DNA of 47,455 nt from NCBI RefSeq assembly GCF_000349205.1, contig NZ_APHR01000054.1, positions 1 to 47,455 on the forward strand, read 5' to 3'. Within the stretch, counting starts at the first letter, position 1; every line of letters begins with the position of its first letter. A program made the translations under genes and the position numbers. Positions 18,085 to 24,994 of the stretch are shown here, in pieces. Under the pieces are notes generated by a model. The model saw nothing but the letters and a program-made list of their open reading frames with translations, did no database searches and was not told where the DNA came from. Origin of the DNA: Methylophaga lonarensis MPL. GTDB taxonomy: Bacteria > Pseudomonadota > Gammaproteobacteria > Nitrosococcales > Methylophagaceae.

Positions 18085-18098
18085 TGCACCAAAGTACA
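18085..18098. promoter_or_regulatory. Conserved dyad upstream of VPLPA-CTERM gene 3
   Basis: TGCACCAAAGTACA, one base different from the other two copies, lies 182 bp before the ATG. Between this dyad and the riboswitch a second block, ATAACTGATTGAAGC, is shared with paralogue 1 and may belong to the promoter. Confidence 0.55.
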
Positions 18099-18180
18099 AT
18101 TGTGTCACTTGGACTTGTATATAAATATGCTGATAACTGATTGAAGCAGCAGACGATCAGTAAAACTCGATAGTTAGATT

Positions 18181-18250
18181 GTGCCAACCTTGATGTGAGT
18201 CAAGCGATGGAAAGCCACACCTCTTTGGTAGAGAGGTCGGGATTGTAGTG
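18181..18250 (+). ncRNA. Candidate class I c-di-GMP (GEMM) riboswitch, copy 2
   Basis: Same architecture as the copy at 16215-16282. A CTTGAT/GTCAAG stem carries the GNRA loop GTGA (GCGA in copy 1). The core is CGATGGAAAGCCAC. The second stem is CCTCT/AGAGG where copy 1 has GTCTC/GAGAC, so pairing is kept although the bases differ. The closing strand (GGTCGGGATTGT) is weaker than in copy 1, so ligand affinity could be lower. The Shine-Dalgarno AAAAAGGA lies at 18253-18260, directly after the aptamer. Confidence 0.62.
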
Positions 18251-18266
18251 CCAAAAAGGATGTTTT

Positions 18267-18971
18267 ATGAAAAAAGTTTTTATGTTTGCGTCATTGCTTG
18301 TCACGAGTCTGACGGCCAATGCAGCCTTCTTCGAAGGTTCAACCTCGGGAATCTTTACCAATCCAGCAGGTGCTGCAAATATGCAAGTCACGGGTGTTGA
18401 TACCAATGCCTTGCAGTGGGGCGAAGGTGTTTTTCTGGGTAGTTGTCTATTTCCGGGTTTTTGCTTCGGGTCAACTTCTGACCCAAGTCAATTGAGCTTT
18501 AACGGACAAGGCTTTGCCACTGATGTTGATCAACAGTTCCAGGTTGGAAGCATGTACTTCTACAACGGTACTATCTATGACGGCACCGGAGTGTCTGCCG
18601 CTGATTTTATCCTGACGTTTGATTTCGCAGCACCAAACATTTTTCAGGAAACATTTAGCTACAATTTCTCTTTGGAAAACACATTCAACTCAGATGGTGA
18701 AACTGTGACCATTCTGACGACAGCACCAGAGTACTTTTACAGCTTTGCCGGTAATCATTACTACTTTGAACTGCTCGGCTTTAGCTATGATGGCCAAGTG
18801 TTAGACACCGTCTTTGCTAAAGAGCTGGAAGATAAAACAGTCACATTGTTGGGACAGTTCACTTCAATTCCTTCTGAAGTACCGCTGCCAGCCGCTGTTT
18901 GGCTGTTTGGTTCTGGTCTGATGGGCTTCATGGCTTTCAGAAGACGCGCCAAAATGAACGCAATTGCCTAA
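18267..18971 (+). CDS. VPLPA-CTERM sorting-domain protein, paralogue 3
   Basis: 234 residues. Signal peptide MKKVFMFASLLVTSLTANA, then AFFEGSTSGIFTNPAG; the body follows paralogue 1 more closely than paralogue 2 (FATDVDQQFQVGSMYFYNG). The C-terminal tail VPLPAAVWLFGSGLMGFMAF with RRRAKMN is conserved. The Shine-Dalgarno AAAAAGGA is at 18253-18260. It shares the dyad and riboswitch layout with paralogue 1, so the pair may respond to the same signal. Exported and probably processed by an exosortase encoded elsewhere. Confidence 0.85.
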   Translation: MKKVFMFASLLVTSLTANAAFFEGSTSGIFTNPAGAANMQVTGVDTNALQWGEGVFLGSCLFPGFCFGSTSDPSQLSFNGQGFATDVDQQFQVGSMYFYNGTIYDGTGVSAADFILTFDFAAPNIFQETFSYNFSLENTFNSDGETVTILTTAPEYFYSFAGNHYYFELLGFSYDGQVLDTVFAKELEDKTVTLLGQFTSIPSEVPLPAAVWLFGSGLMGFMAFRRRAKMNAIA

Positions 18972-18994
18972 TTTGGCATCAAGTCCGACAAAAA

Positions 18995-19022
18995 AGCCGC
19001 AGTGTATACTGCGGCTTTTTTT
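18995..19022 (+). terminator. Rho-independent terminator after VPLPA-CTERM gene 3
   Basis: Stem AGCCGCAGT (18995-19003) with ACTGCGGCT (19008-19016), GTAT loop, then a T-run. Confidence 0.9.
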
Positions 19023-19053
19023 ATGGCTGAAATGGCAAAACAGGTGATTGTTA

Positions 19054-20190
19054 ATGAAACAATATTTGAATGCTGACGCGATTAGTTATCTTGCCGACAG
19101 CCTTGTAGCCGCATGGCCCGAATTTGATAAAGAAGGTTTTACTCGCGGTGCCTGTCAGGGGCTTGAGGCGATGGAGCTGAAACAGCGCGTTACTCATATT
19201 GCCGAACAATTGCACAAACATTTGCCGACGGACTTTTCCGAGAGTGCTGATATTCTGATACGACTTGCCGATGTTTGGCCTGTGGATGAGGATGACAAAT
19301 CAAGCTGGCACAGTTTTTCGGCATGGCCGCTGATTGATTATGCAGGGCATGCGGGCTGGTCCAGTCCATTACGAGCACTGGACGTGCTGGAAAGATTAAC
19401 GCCCTTGTTTACTGCCGAATTTGCCATGCGACCCTATTTAGATCGGCAGTTTGAGGTGGTGTATCCCAGGATTATCCGCTGGACCGAGCACCCTCATCCT
19501 CATGTGCGCCGCCTGGCTTCTGAATGCATTCGACCCCGGCTACCGTGGGGTGGACACTTGAAACGTTTTCAACGCGACCCTGAGCCGGTTTTGAAGGTGC
19601 TTGAATTGCTCAAGGATGATGTTTCAGTCTATGTGCAAAAGTCTGTTGCCAATAATCTGAACGATATCAGTAAAGATAATCCGGACAGGGTATTAGCGCT
19701 GGTACGTCAGTGGTTGCCAAAGGCCAGTAAACAACGGCGCTGGATCATACGTCATGGACTGCGTAGTCTCATCAAGCAAGGTGTTCCGGAAGTCTTTGAG
19801 TTGCTGGATTACTCGCCAACAATTGCCTTGCAAAGTCAGTTGCAGCTGAATAAGGCGGAGGTGTCTTTGGGCGACAGCTTTGAAATCACACTAAGCTTAC
19901 AGTCAGAAGCAACGTCAGCACAGGATCTGGTCATTGATTATGCCGTGTGGCACGTCAAGGCCAATGGCAGTCATAGCCGCAAGGTTTTTAAATGGAAAAT
20001 ACTGACGCTGGCGGCAGAGCAATGTTTGCAGATAAGCAAAACACACGCCTTCAAAACATTATCGACCCGTAAATACTATCCCGGCCCGCACCTGTTGGAG
20101 GTGTTAATCAATGGGCAGGTGACAGGCCGGGCAGAAATTGAATTACGACATGATAAAGCCAAAGGCGATCAAGGCAATCCAGGCGATTGA
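19054..20190 (+). CDS. AlkC-like DNA alkylation repair protein (HEAT-like repeats plus C-terminal domain)
   Basis: 378 residues. The first about 250 are helical, with HEAT-like repeats; HPHPHVRRLASECIRPRLPW and VQKSVANNLNDISKDNPD are characteristic of the AlkC/AlkD alkylpurine glycosylase superfamily. Residues from about 265 on (LQSQLQLNKAEVSLGDSFEI to the end) look like the beta-sandwich Ig-like domain that distinguishes AlkC. The family excises N3- and N7-alkylated bases. ATG 19054 has AGGTGA six bases upstream. The gene's 3' end overlaps, antisense, the small membrane-protein gene at 20143-20247. Confidence 0.8.
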   Translation: MKQYLNADAISYLADSLVAAWPEFDKEGFTRGACQGLEAMELKQRVTHIAEQLHKHLPTDFSESADILIRLADVWPVDEDDKSSWHSFSAWPLIDYAGHAGWSSPLRALDVLERLTPLFTAEFAMRPYLDRQFEVVYPRIIRWTEHPHPHVRRLASECIRPRLPWGGHLKRFQRDPEPVLKVLELLKDDVSVYVQKSVANNLNDISKDNPDRVLALVRQWLPKASKQRRWIIRHGLRSLIKQGVPEVFELLDYSPTIALQSQLQLNKAEVSLGDSFEITLSLQSEATSAQDLVIDYAVWHVKANGSHSRKVFKWKILTLAAEQCLQISKTHAFKTLSTRKYYPGPHLLEVLINGQVTGRAEIELRHDKAKGDQGNPGD

Positions 20191-20247
20191 CATTACAACA
20201 GTAATTTCAGTAAAGCGGTCACTGATAAATTGTTCCAGTTTTTTCAT
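20143..20247 (-). CDS. Small membrane protein, 34 residues
   Basis: Too short for routine gene calling. A perfect AGGAGG (complement of 20253-20258) stands five bases before an ATG. The protein MKKLEQFISDRFTEITVVMS continues as IAWIALIAFGFIMS: a short charged amphipathic N-terminus, then one transmembrane helix. It resembles the second small protein at 20396-20506 (KKL-acidic start, F near residue 12, G near residue 30). An FNR-type box lies 73-86 bp upstream. The last 48 bases overlap the end of the AlkC-like gene. Function unknown; a subunit of a membrane complex is one possibility. Confidence 0.65.
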   Translation of the reverse strand: MKKLEQFISDRFTEITVVMSIAWIALIAFGFIMS

Positions 20248-20319
20248 TTTGGCCTCCTGTTCGAGCTACATTCAAAATGCTTACGGAAACTATTCTCCGC
20301 CTGCTCAACAGGATTGGCA

Positions 20320-20333
20320 TTGATCTGGATCAA
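20320..20333 (-). promoter_or_regulatory. Perfect FNR/Anr-type box
   Basis: TTGATCTGGATCAA matches the FNR consensus TTGAT-N4-ATCAA exactly. A class II start 41.5 bases from its centre would fall near 20285, and the minus strand reads GAGAAT at 20297-20292, a fair -10 at the right place. The dyad is symmetrical; its only suitably placed target is the small membrane-protein gene starting at 20247. Confidence 0.6.
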
Positions 20334-20339
20334 ACTCGA

Positions 20340-20380
20340 GACCATAAAAAAACCGGTCAAGGACCGGTTTTTTTATGGTC
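20340..20380. terminator. Bidirectional terminator, perfect 19-bp inverted repeat
   Basis: GACCATAAAAAAACCGGTC (20340-20358) and its exact complement (20362-20380) enclose a 3-base loop. The A and T runs flank a GC core, so it works on both strands. On the minus strand it ends transcription from the small gene at 20396-20506 just before the FNR box of the next small gene. Confidence 0.88.
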
Positions 20381-20395
20381 TGTTCTGCTGATACT

Positions 20396-20506
20396 TTAGC
20401 GTGAAGCAATCAAGCCAAACAGTACAATGCCTAACCAAAAAAAGGTGAAGGCAAAAATCACGTAAGGAAATTTTTCGACCAACAATTTATCCAGTTTTTT
20501 CCACAT
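20396..20506 (-). CDS. Small membrane protein, 36 residues
   Basis: The minus strand from ATG 20506 encodes MWKKLDKLLVEKFPYVIFAF followed by TFFWLGIVLFGLIASR, a short basic/acidic helix and one transmembrane segment. Its layout parallels the 34-residue protein downstream, so the two may be diverged paralogues. The Shine-Dalgarno is weak (GAG-rich). It has its own terminator just after the stop (20340-20380). No FNR box is seen before it. I do not recognise a named family. Confidence 0.55.
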   Translation of the reverse strand: MWKKLDKLLVEKFPYVIFAFTFFWLGIVLFGLIASR

Positions 20507-20740
20507 AACTCAGTCTCTCGCAAATTAAAACAATTGTTATAGGTTTCACCGAAAATAATAACAGGATTGAGCCATTCCGGCCAGATTTCCTGTTTTCAGG
20601 TTGTCCATTATCTGGCTAATTTGTGCGCAAAAAGTTCCTATGAATGGTCGGCAATCTGGGCTTGGACGCGCAATATTCACGTCCACGGAAGATTCCTGCC
20701 AGTCGGTCATCTGCGAAACAAAGCCGATGTAGATTTGTGC

Positions 20741-20769
20741 TTGCCAGGCGTCATTATTTTCTCTATATT
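20741..20769 (+). promoter_or_regulatory. lexA: Likely lexA promoter
   Basis: TTGCCA (20741-20746), a 17-base spacer and TATATT (20764-20769) make a good sigma-70 promoter 44 bp before the lexA ATG. TTTTCTC is repeated around the -10. No E. coli-type SOS box (CTGT-N8-ACAG) is visible. The remaining bases 20507-20740 hold no gene I can support. Confidence 0.55.
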
Positions 20770-20812
20770 TTCTCTTCTCGGTTTTTTCTCGTATTAATTG
20801 AGGAGTGTTGCG

Positions 20813-21427
20813 ATGCTGACAGAACGTCAACAGGATACGCTGGACTTTATTCGACGATATGTACGAGAACATGGACGTTCACCATTACTGACTGAAATTG
20901 CCGAAGGGCTGGGAATTCAGTCTCCAGGTACGACTCATCGTTATATACAGGCCTTAGTGGATGCGGGGCATCTGCAACGACTGGTGGGACGCACTCGCGG
21001 CATCAAGCTGGCAGAGTCGTTGACCGATTATGATGATGTTGCGCCAGTTGTGTTACCGGTGATGGGCCGGATTGCTGCGGGACGCTTGATAGAAGCTGTT
21101 GCCGACGAGTCTGAAATTGATCTGTCACAAATGTTCAGTGGATCTGGGCGCTTTGTGCTCAAGGTCAACGGTGACTCAATGATCGATAAAGCCATTATGT
21201 CCGGCGATTATGTGGTGGTGCAGTCACAACGTCATGCCAAACATGGTGATATCGTGGTGGCATTGGTGGATGGCTACGATGCCACATTAAAAACCATGCT
21301 GCTCAATGATGATGGCACGATTACCCTGATGCCGGCCAATGTGAATTACGAACCTGTGACCTTGCCTGCCCAACGTGTCAGTATTCAGGGCGTCGTGGTT
21401 GGGCAATTGCGTACTTACCTTGAGTGA
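20813..21427 (+). CDS. lexA: LexA repressor
   Basis: 204 residues. The N-terminal winged helix (LTERQQDTLDFIRRYVREHG to RGIKL) binds DNA. The self-cleavage site is AAGRLIEA, matching the Ala-Gly bond of E. coli LexA. The catalytic dyad is Ser122 (GDSMID) and Lys160 (ATLKTM). It represses DNA damage genes until RecA filaments trigger its cleavage. ATG 20813 has AGGAG seven bases before it. The stop overlaps the next gene's reading frame, so lexA and the Y-family polymerase form an operon. The recognition helix differs from that of E. coli, and the operator may too. Confidence 0.93.
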   Translation: MLTERQQDTLDFIRRYVREHGRSPLLTEIAEGLGIQSPGTTHRYIQALVDAGHLQRLVGRTRGIKLAESLTDYDDVAPVVLPVMGRIAAGRLIEAVADESEIDLSQMFSGSGRFVLKVNGDSMIDKAIMSGDYVVVQSQRHAKHGDIVVALVDGYDATLKTMLLNDDGTITLMPANVNYEPVTLPAQRVSIQGVVVGQLRTYLE

Positions 21428-21432
21428 CGGGC

Positions 21433-22665
21433 ATGAATGTCAGTATCTGGCCAAAGATGATTGCTTTGGTCGATATGAACTGCTTTTTTGCCGCGATTGA
21501 GCAACGAGATCATCATGCGTGGCGTGGTCAGGCTGTGGCTGTGACCAATGGCCGTCTTGGTAGCACGATCATTACCTGCTCATACGAAGCACGTGCCTTT
21601 GGTGTTCATACTGGTATGCGTTTGCGTGAAGCCAGGCAATATTGTCCTGGCTTGATTCAAGCGCCTTCCAGACCGCAGGTCTATGCGGCAACATCCACGG
21701 CTATCATGCATGCCTTGCAACAGATCACGCCGGATCTGGAAGTGTTCAGTGTCGATGAAGCCTTTCTGGATTTAACGCGGTGTCAGCAGTTATACCAAGG
21801 CCCCAGAGATATAGGCCAGCGTATCAAACAGCTGGTCAAACAGGCCTCGGGCGGTTTGTTGTGTTCGGTCGGAATCAGTGGTGATAAAACAACGGCCAAG
21901 TTTGCGGCTAAACGGCGAAAACCAGATGGTTTGACAATCATTCACCCTGAAGATGCCGCGCGAGTACTGGCGCCGTATCCAGTCACTGAACTCAGCGGTA
22001 TCAATAAAGGCATTGCCAGTTTTTTGCGTCGATACGGTGTTGTGCTGTGTGGTGATATGCACAAGATCCCTATTTCGATTCTGGCTCAACGTTACGGTAA
22101 TCCGGGACGCCGAATCTGGCTGATGGCACAGGGACTGGACCCGGACAAGGTACAGCCACAAAATCGTGCACCAAAATCTATCGGTCATGGCAAGGTGATG
22201 CCGCCGGAGACCAAAGACAAACGATTGATTCTGGTTTATTTGCAACATATGTCAGAGAAAGTGGCGGGGCGATTGCGTCAACACCAGATGCAGGCAGAAT
22301 GGTTTTTTATCGGCATCAAAACCAGCAATGGCTGGTTAAAACAGACGCTGAGCAGTGGGTTTTATACTGATGACGGTCGACTAATCTACAAAATGTGTCG
22401 GCAGTTTATCCATCAGTGTTGGCAAGGTCAGGGCGTATGGCAGGTGCAAGTCACTGCCCTATCACCCAGACAGGGTCAGCAATATGATTTGTTTATGAAT
22501 TTTGACGAACAGCGGGCACGCCATGAAATCAATGAAGCGATCGATAGTATTAATCAGCGCTTTGGTGAGTTTGCCGTTGCCCCGGCTAGTTTGCTGGAGC
22601 GCTCCGAAATGCCCAATGTGATTGCCCCTGCCTGGCAGCCTTCCGGACATCGAAAAACGGTTTAG
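21433..22665 (+). CDS. Y-family DNA polymerase (UmuC/DinB-like)
   Basis: 410 residues from ATG 21433; GTG 21424, overlapping the lexA stop, is the alternative. The palm motifs are intact: ALVDMNCFFAAIEQ with the first catalytic Asp and SVDEAFLD with the Asp-Glu pair. CSVGISGDKTTAKFAAKR is the conserved finger/palm segment, and the little-finger domain fills the C-terminal third. It should copy damaged DNA with low fidelity. No umuD is adjacent; being cotranscribed with lexA points to SOS control. Assignment to DinB or UmuC is not certain from sequence alone. Confidence 0.85.
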   Translation: MNVSIWPKMIALVDMNCFFAAIEQRDHHAWRGQAVAVTNGRLGSTIITCSYEARAFGVHTGMRLREARQYCPGLIQAPSRPQVYAATSTAIMHALQQITPDLEVFSVDEAFLDLTRCQQLYQGPRDIGQRIKQLVKQASGGLLCSVGISGDKTTAKFAAKRRKPDGLTIIHPEDAARVLAPYPVTELSGINKGIASFLRRYGVVLCGDMHKIPISILAQRYGNPGRRIWLMAQGLDPDKVQPQNRAPKSIGHGKVMPPETKDKRLILVYLQHMSEKVAGRLRQHQMQAEWFFIGIKTSNGWLKQTLSSGFYTDDGRLIYKMCRQFIHQCWQGQGVWQVQVTALSPRQGQQYDLFMNFDEQRARHEINEAIDSINQRFGEFAVAPASLLERSEMPNVIAPAWQPSGHRKTV

Positions 22666-22709
22666 TTACAGGATGAACTTTTTTGCGTGCAACAGCGGCC
22701 AATTTAAAT

Positions 22710-22727
22710 ATCCTATATTTCTAGGAT
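22710..22727. promoter_or_regulatory. HipB operator 1
   Basis: Dyad ATCCTA-N6-TAGGAT. The core ATCC and GGAT are separated by 10 bases, against 8 in E. coli hip operators. It lies 125 bp before hipB and 50 bp before operator 2. Confidence 0.75.
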
Positions 22728-22759
22728 TAATATTCGTTTTTAGCATTATTCAATTATAT

Positions 22760-22777
22760 ATCCTAGAAAAATAGGAC
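22760..22777. promoter_or_regulatory. HipB operator 2
   Basis: Dyad ATCCTA-N6-TAGGAC, one base off perfect, exactly 50 bp after operator 1 and directly upstream of the -35 region of the hip promoter. Confidence 0.75.
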
Positions 22778-22779
22778 TA

Positions 22780-22808
22780 TTCAAATATTCATGTGTTGCG
22801 ACTATAAT
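22780..22808 (+). promoter_or_regulatory. hipBA promoter
   Basis: TTCAAA (22780-22785), 17-base spacer, TATAAT (22803-22808). It is bracketed by operators 2 and 3, as expected for autorepression. Confidence 0.7.
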
Positions 22809-22809
22809 A

Positions 22810-22827
22810 ATCCTAAATTAAAAGGAT
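22810..22827. promoter_or_regulatory. HipB operator 3
   Basis: Dyad ATCCTA-N6-AAGGAT, exactly 50 bp after operator 2. It covers the expected transcription start and the Shine-Dalgarno AAGGA of hipB. Confidence 0.75.
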
Positions 22828-22834
22828 TAAATGT

Positions 22835-23089
22835 ATGGCAAAGCGCATTGTGCTCTCAGATAAACCAGAAACAGACTTAGCCACAGACCCAAAATTACTT
22901 GGAGCAGCGGTACGTTTTGTCCGAACATCCGCGGGCTTAACCATTGAAGATGCGGCGGCACTCGCGGGTGTTTCCAAGCAAACATTAAACGATCTGGAAA
23001 GAGCAAAACCGGGGACGCGAATGGAGACCATGTTCAAAGTCATGGAAAGCCTTGGCATCAAACTCAAAATTGAATTACCTGGGCTGTGA
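22835..23089 (+). CDS. hipB: HipB-like antitoxin, Xre family
   Basis: 84 residues with a helix-turn-helix at about residues 25-75 (LGAAVRFVRTSAGLTIEDAA, GVSKQTLNDLE). It should bind the ATCC/GGAT dyads upstream and neutralise HipA. ATG 22835 follows AAGGA at eight bases. It overlaps the hipA reading frame at its stop, so the pair is translationally coupled. Its C-terminus (KLKIELPGL) is short compared with E. coli HipB, which has a protruding tail. Confidence 0.87.
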   Translation: MAKRIVLSDKPETDLATDPKLLGAAVRFVRTSAGLTIEDAAALAGVSKQTLNDLERAKPGTRMETMFKVMESLGIKLKIELPGL

Positions 23090-23091
23090 GC

Positions 23092-24389
23092 ATGGTTTCA
23101 TTACCGATTACATTCAATGATGAACCTGTCGGCACCATCGGTGTGCGTGATCATGAGTTTTTTGTCGAATACGATGAGCGCTGGCTTCAGACAGGCTTCG
23201 CACTGTCTCCCCATATTCCACTTGATGGCAGTGCCCGACCACTTTCTATCGAATATTTTCTGAGTAACTTGTTTCCTGAAGGCGATCAGCTGGACGTGCT
23301 GTTGCGTAGTATGCAAATCCGCAAAAGCAACATGATGGCAATACTCTCAGTGATTGGCATGGATGCCCCTGGAGCAATGGCTTATGGCGCGGAGCATGTT
23401 GGTGAAAATCATTTACGGCGCGTCACCAGTGAAGAACTCGCAGCTAAGCTTGATAGCGGCGATCCAGCACAAATCCTTGTCTGGGATGGTAAATACCGTT
23501 TGAGCCTGGCCGGTGTTCAGATGAAATTGAACATTGTGCTAGCGGAAGATAATTTTTTTCTGGCGGATGGCAGCCTGGCAAGTACGCATCTATTGAAGTT
23601 TGCCAAACCTCAACATCGCTACCTGATAGTCAATGAGTTTGTTTGCATGCGTCTTGCTCAGGCCGTGGGACTTGAAGTTGCCGAGGTCGAGTGTCTGCAA
23701 TTCGGTGCACATCGATCATTAATGGTCAGACGATTTGACCGGGAACTCGCAGATGGCACACTGACCGGTCAGCAGCGCAGGCTTCATGTGATTGATGGTT
23801 GCCAGTTGCTGGATCTGCCACCGCAATACAAATATGAGCAGATTCATGGTGTGGGCAGAGATGTAAGACATATTCGTGATGGTGCAAGCATTCCATTGTT
23901 GTTTGAGGCCATTAATAAGAGCCTGATACCGGCTAAGGCAAGAATGCAGTTGCTCGACATGATTCTATTTAATTTGATTATCGGTAACAGCGATGCGCAC
24001 GGCAAAAATGTGAGTTTCAGGCTGATAGGACTGGTTTTCAGATGGCGCCTTTATATGATCTGGTGTCAGTGTGTTTTGAAGCCAGACAAACCACGGATAT
24101 TGACGATAATCTGGCAATGGCCATTGGTGATGAGTTCGATGCAGATAAAATCACCGCCTACCATTTGATCACGATGGCTGATGAGGTTGGCATAGACCGG
24201 AATCTGCTCAAACGTCGACTGGCTTTGATGTGTGGCAAAGTGAAAAAGCTGGCAGGTCTGTTGAGTTTTGATGGCTTGACCGAGGCCGAACAAGACTACG
24301 CCAACGCACTCATTGCTTTCATCCTGAAACGTAATGACTGGTTTGAGCAGCAAGTGGCCGAGTTTAAGCCAGTGATCGCGAGTCTTTAG
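23092..24389 (+). pseudogene. hipA: HipA-like serine/threonine kinase toxin, frameshifted
   Basis: Two overlapping frames together encode a full HipA. The first (to 24168) has the N-terminal domain, the activation segment LSLAGVQMKL with a candidate autophosphorylated Ser, and the catalytic loop GNSDAHGKN. The second (from about 24030) continues with FQMAPLYDLVSVC and the C-terminal helices. The switch lies between about 24015 and 24040; adding one base (for example a third G in CTGGTTTTC) restores a 432-residue protein. As read, the product loses the Mg2+-binding Asp of YDLVS and should be inactive. HipA kinases phosphorylate tRNA synthetases. GTG 23086 is an alternative start. A sequencing error cannot be excluded. 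Confidence 0.82.
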
Positions 24390-24440
24390 CAGCAATCGCT
24401 GCGCGACCGGTTTTGTGTTCAAGCACAACTCTAAGCAGAG

Positions 24441-24968
24441 TTATTTGAGGATCTGGCTGTAAAGACGTGTATGACTGGTATTGCCACCTTGGTCGCTGGC
24501 TGCTTGTTGATGTTTAAGCGTTTCGGACAGTTGATCCAGCACACCAAAATCATCTTCCTGTGCTGGAGTATAGGTTGTGTGGCCAATGCTGACCGTGACT
24601 TGCCCTGACGGGGTTTGCGGTGAGGTCAGCGCTAATGCTTGAATAGCCTGGTGAATACGTTGTGCCATCAGGCCGGCTTCTTTGAAGCTAAGCTCGGTGG
24701 TCATTAACAGTATTTTGTTGCGACCAAAACGTGTCAGAGCATCTGTTTTCCTGTGAAACAATTGCCCGAGCGTTTCGAACACCTGATGTGAGATGCTGGC
24801 TTTGTCGGTCAGATTGTTGAAATGATCAATGTCGATGACAAAGAGACTGAGCGAGTACTGTGCCTTTTGCGCGTTTTGCCAGTGTGATGCCAGCAACTCG
24901 ATAAACGCTGATTGCGTCACCACACCATGGTGTGGTGACAGATTCTCAGTATCGCTGCGTCTGCTCAT
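24441..24968 (-). CDS. Degenerate GGDEF-domain protein
   Basis: 175 residues forming a single GGDEF-type domain with no sensor or membrane segment. VIDIDHFNNLTDK matches the metal-binding and substrate helix, and SIGHTTYTP matches the late beta strand. The active loop, normally RxGGDEF, reads RFGRNKIL, so catalysis is not expected. It could act as a c-di-GMP or GTP sensor or as a partner protein. It follows galU on the same strand after 26 bp and is probably cotranscribed with it. It converges on the hipA fragment. Confidence 0.75.
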   Translation of the reverse strand: MSRRSDTENLSPHHGVVTQSAFIELLASHWQNAQKAQYSLSLFVIDIDHFNNLTDKASISHQVFETLGQLFHRKTDALTRFGRNKILLMTTELSFKEAGLMAQRIHQAIQALALTSPQTPSGQVTVSIGHTTYTPAQEDDFGVLDQLSETLKHQQAASDQGGNTSHTRLYSQILK

Positions 24969-24994
24969 GATTGGATAGTGATGACGGCTAAAAT

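Noticed and set aside
24427-24442. AACTCT-AAGC-AGAGTT hairpin between hipA and the GGDEF gene.
   Set aside because: Short AT-rich stem without a T-run; not convincing as a terminator.
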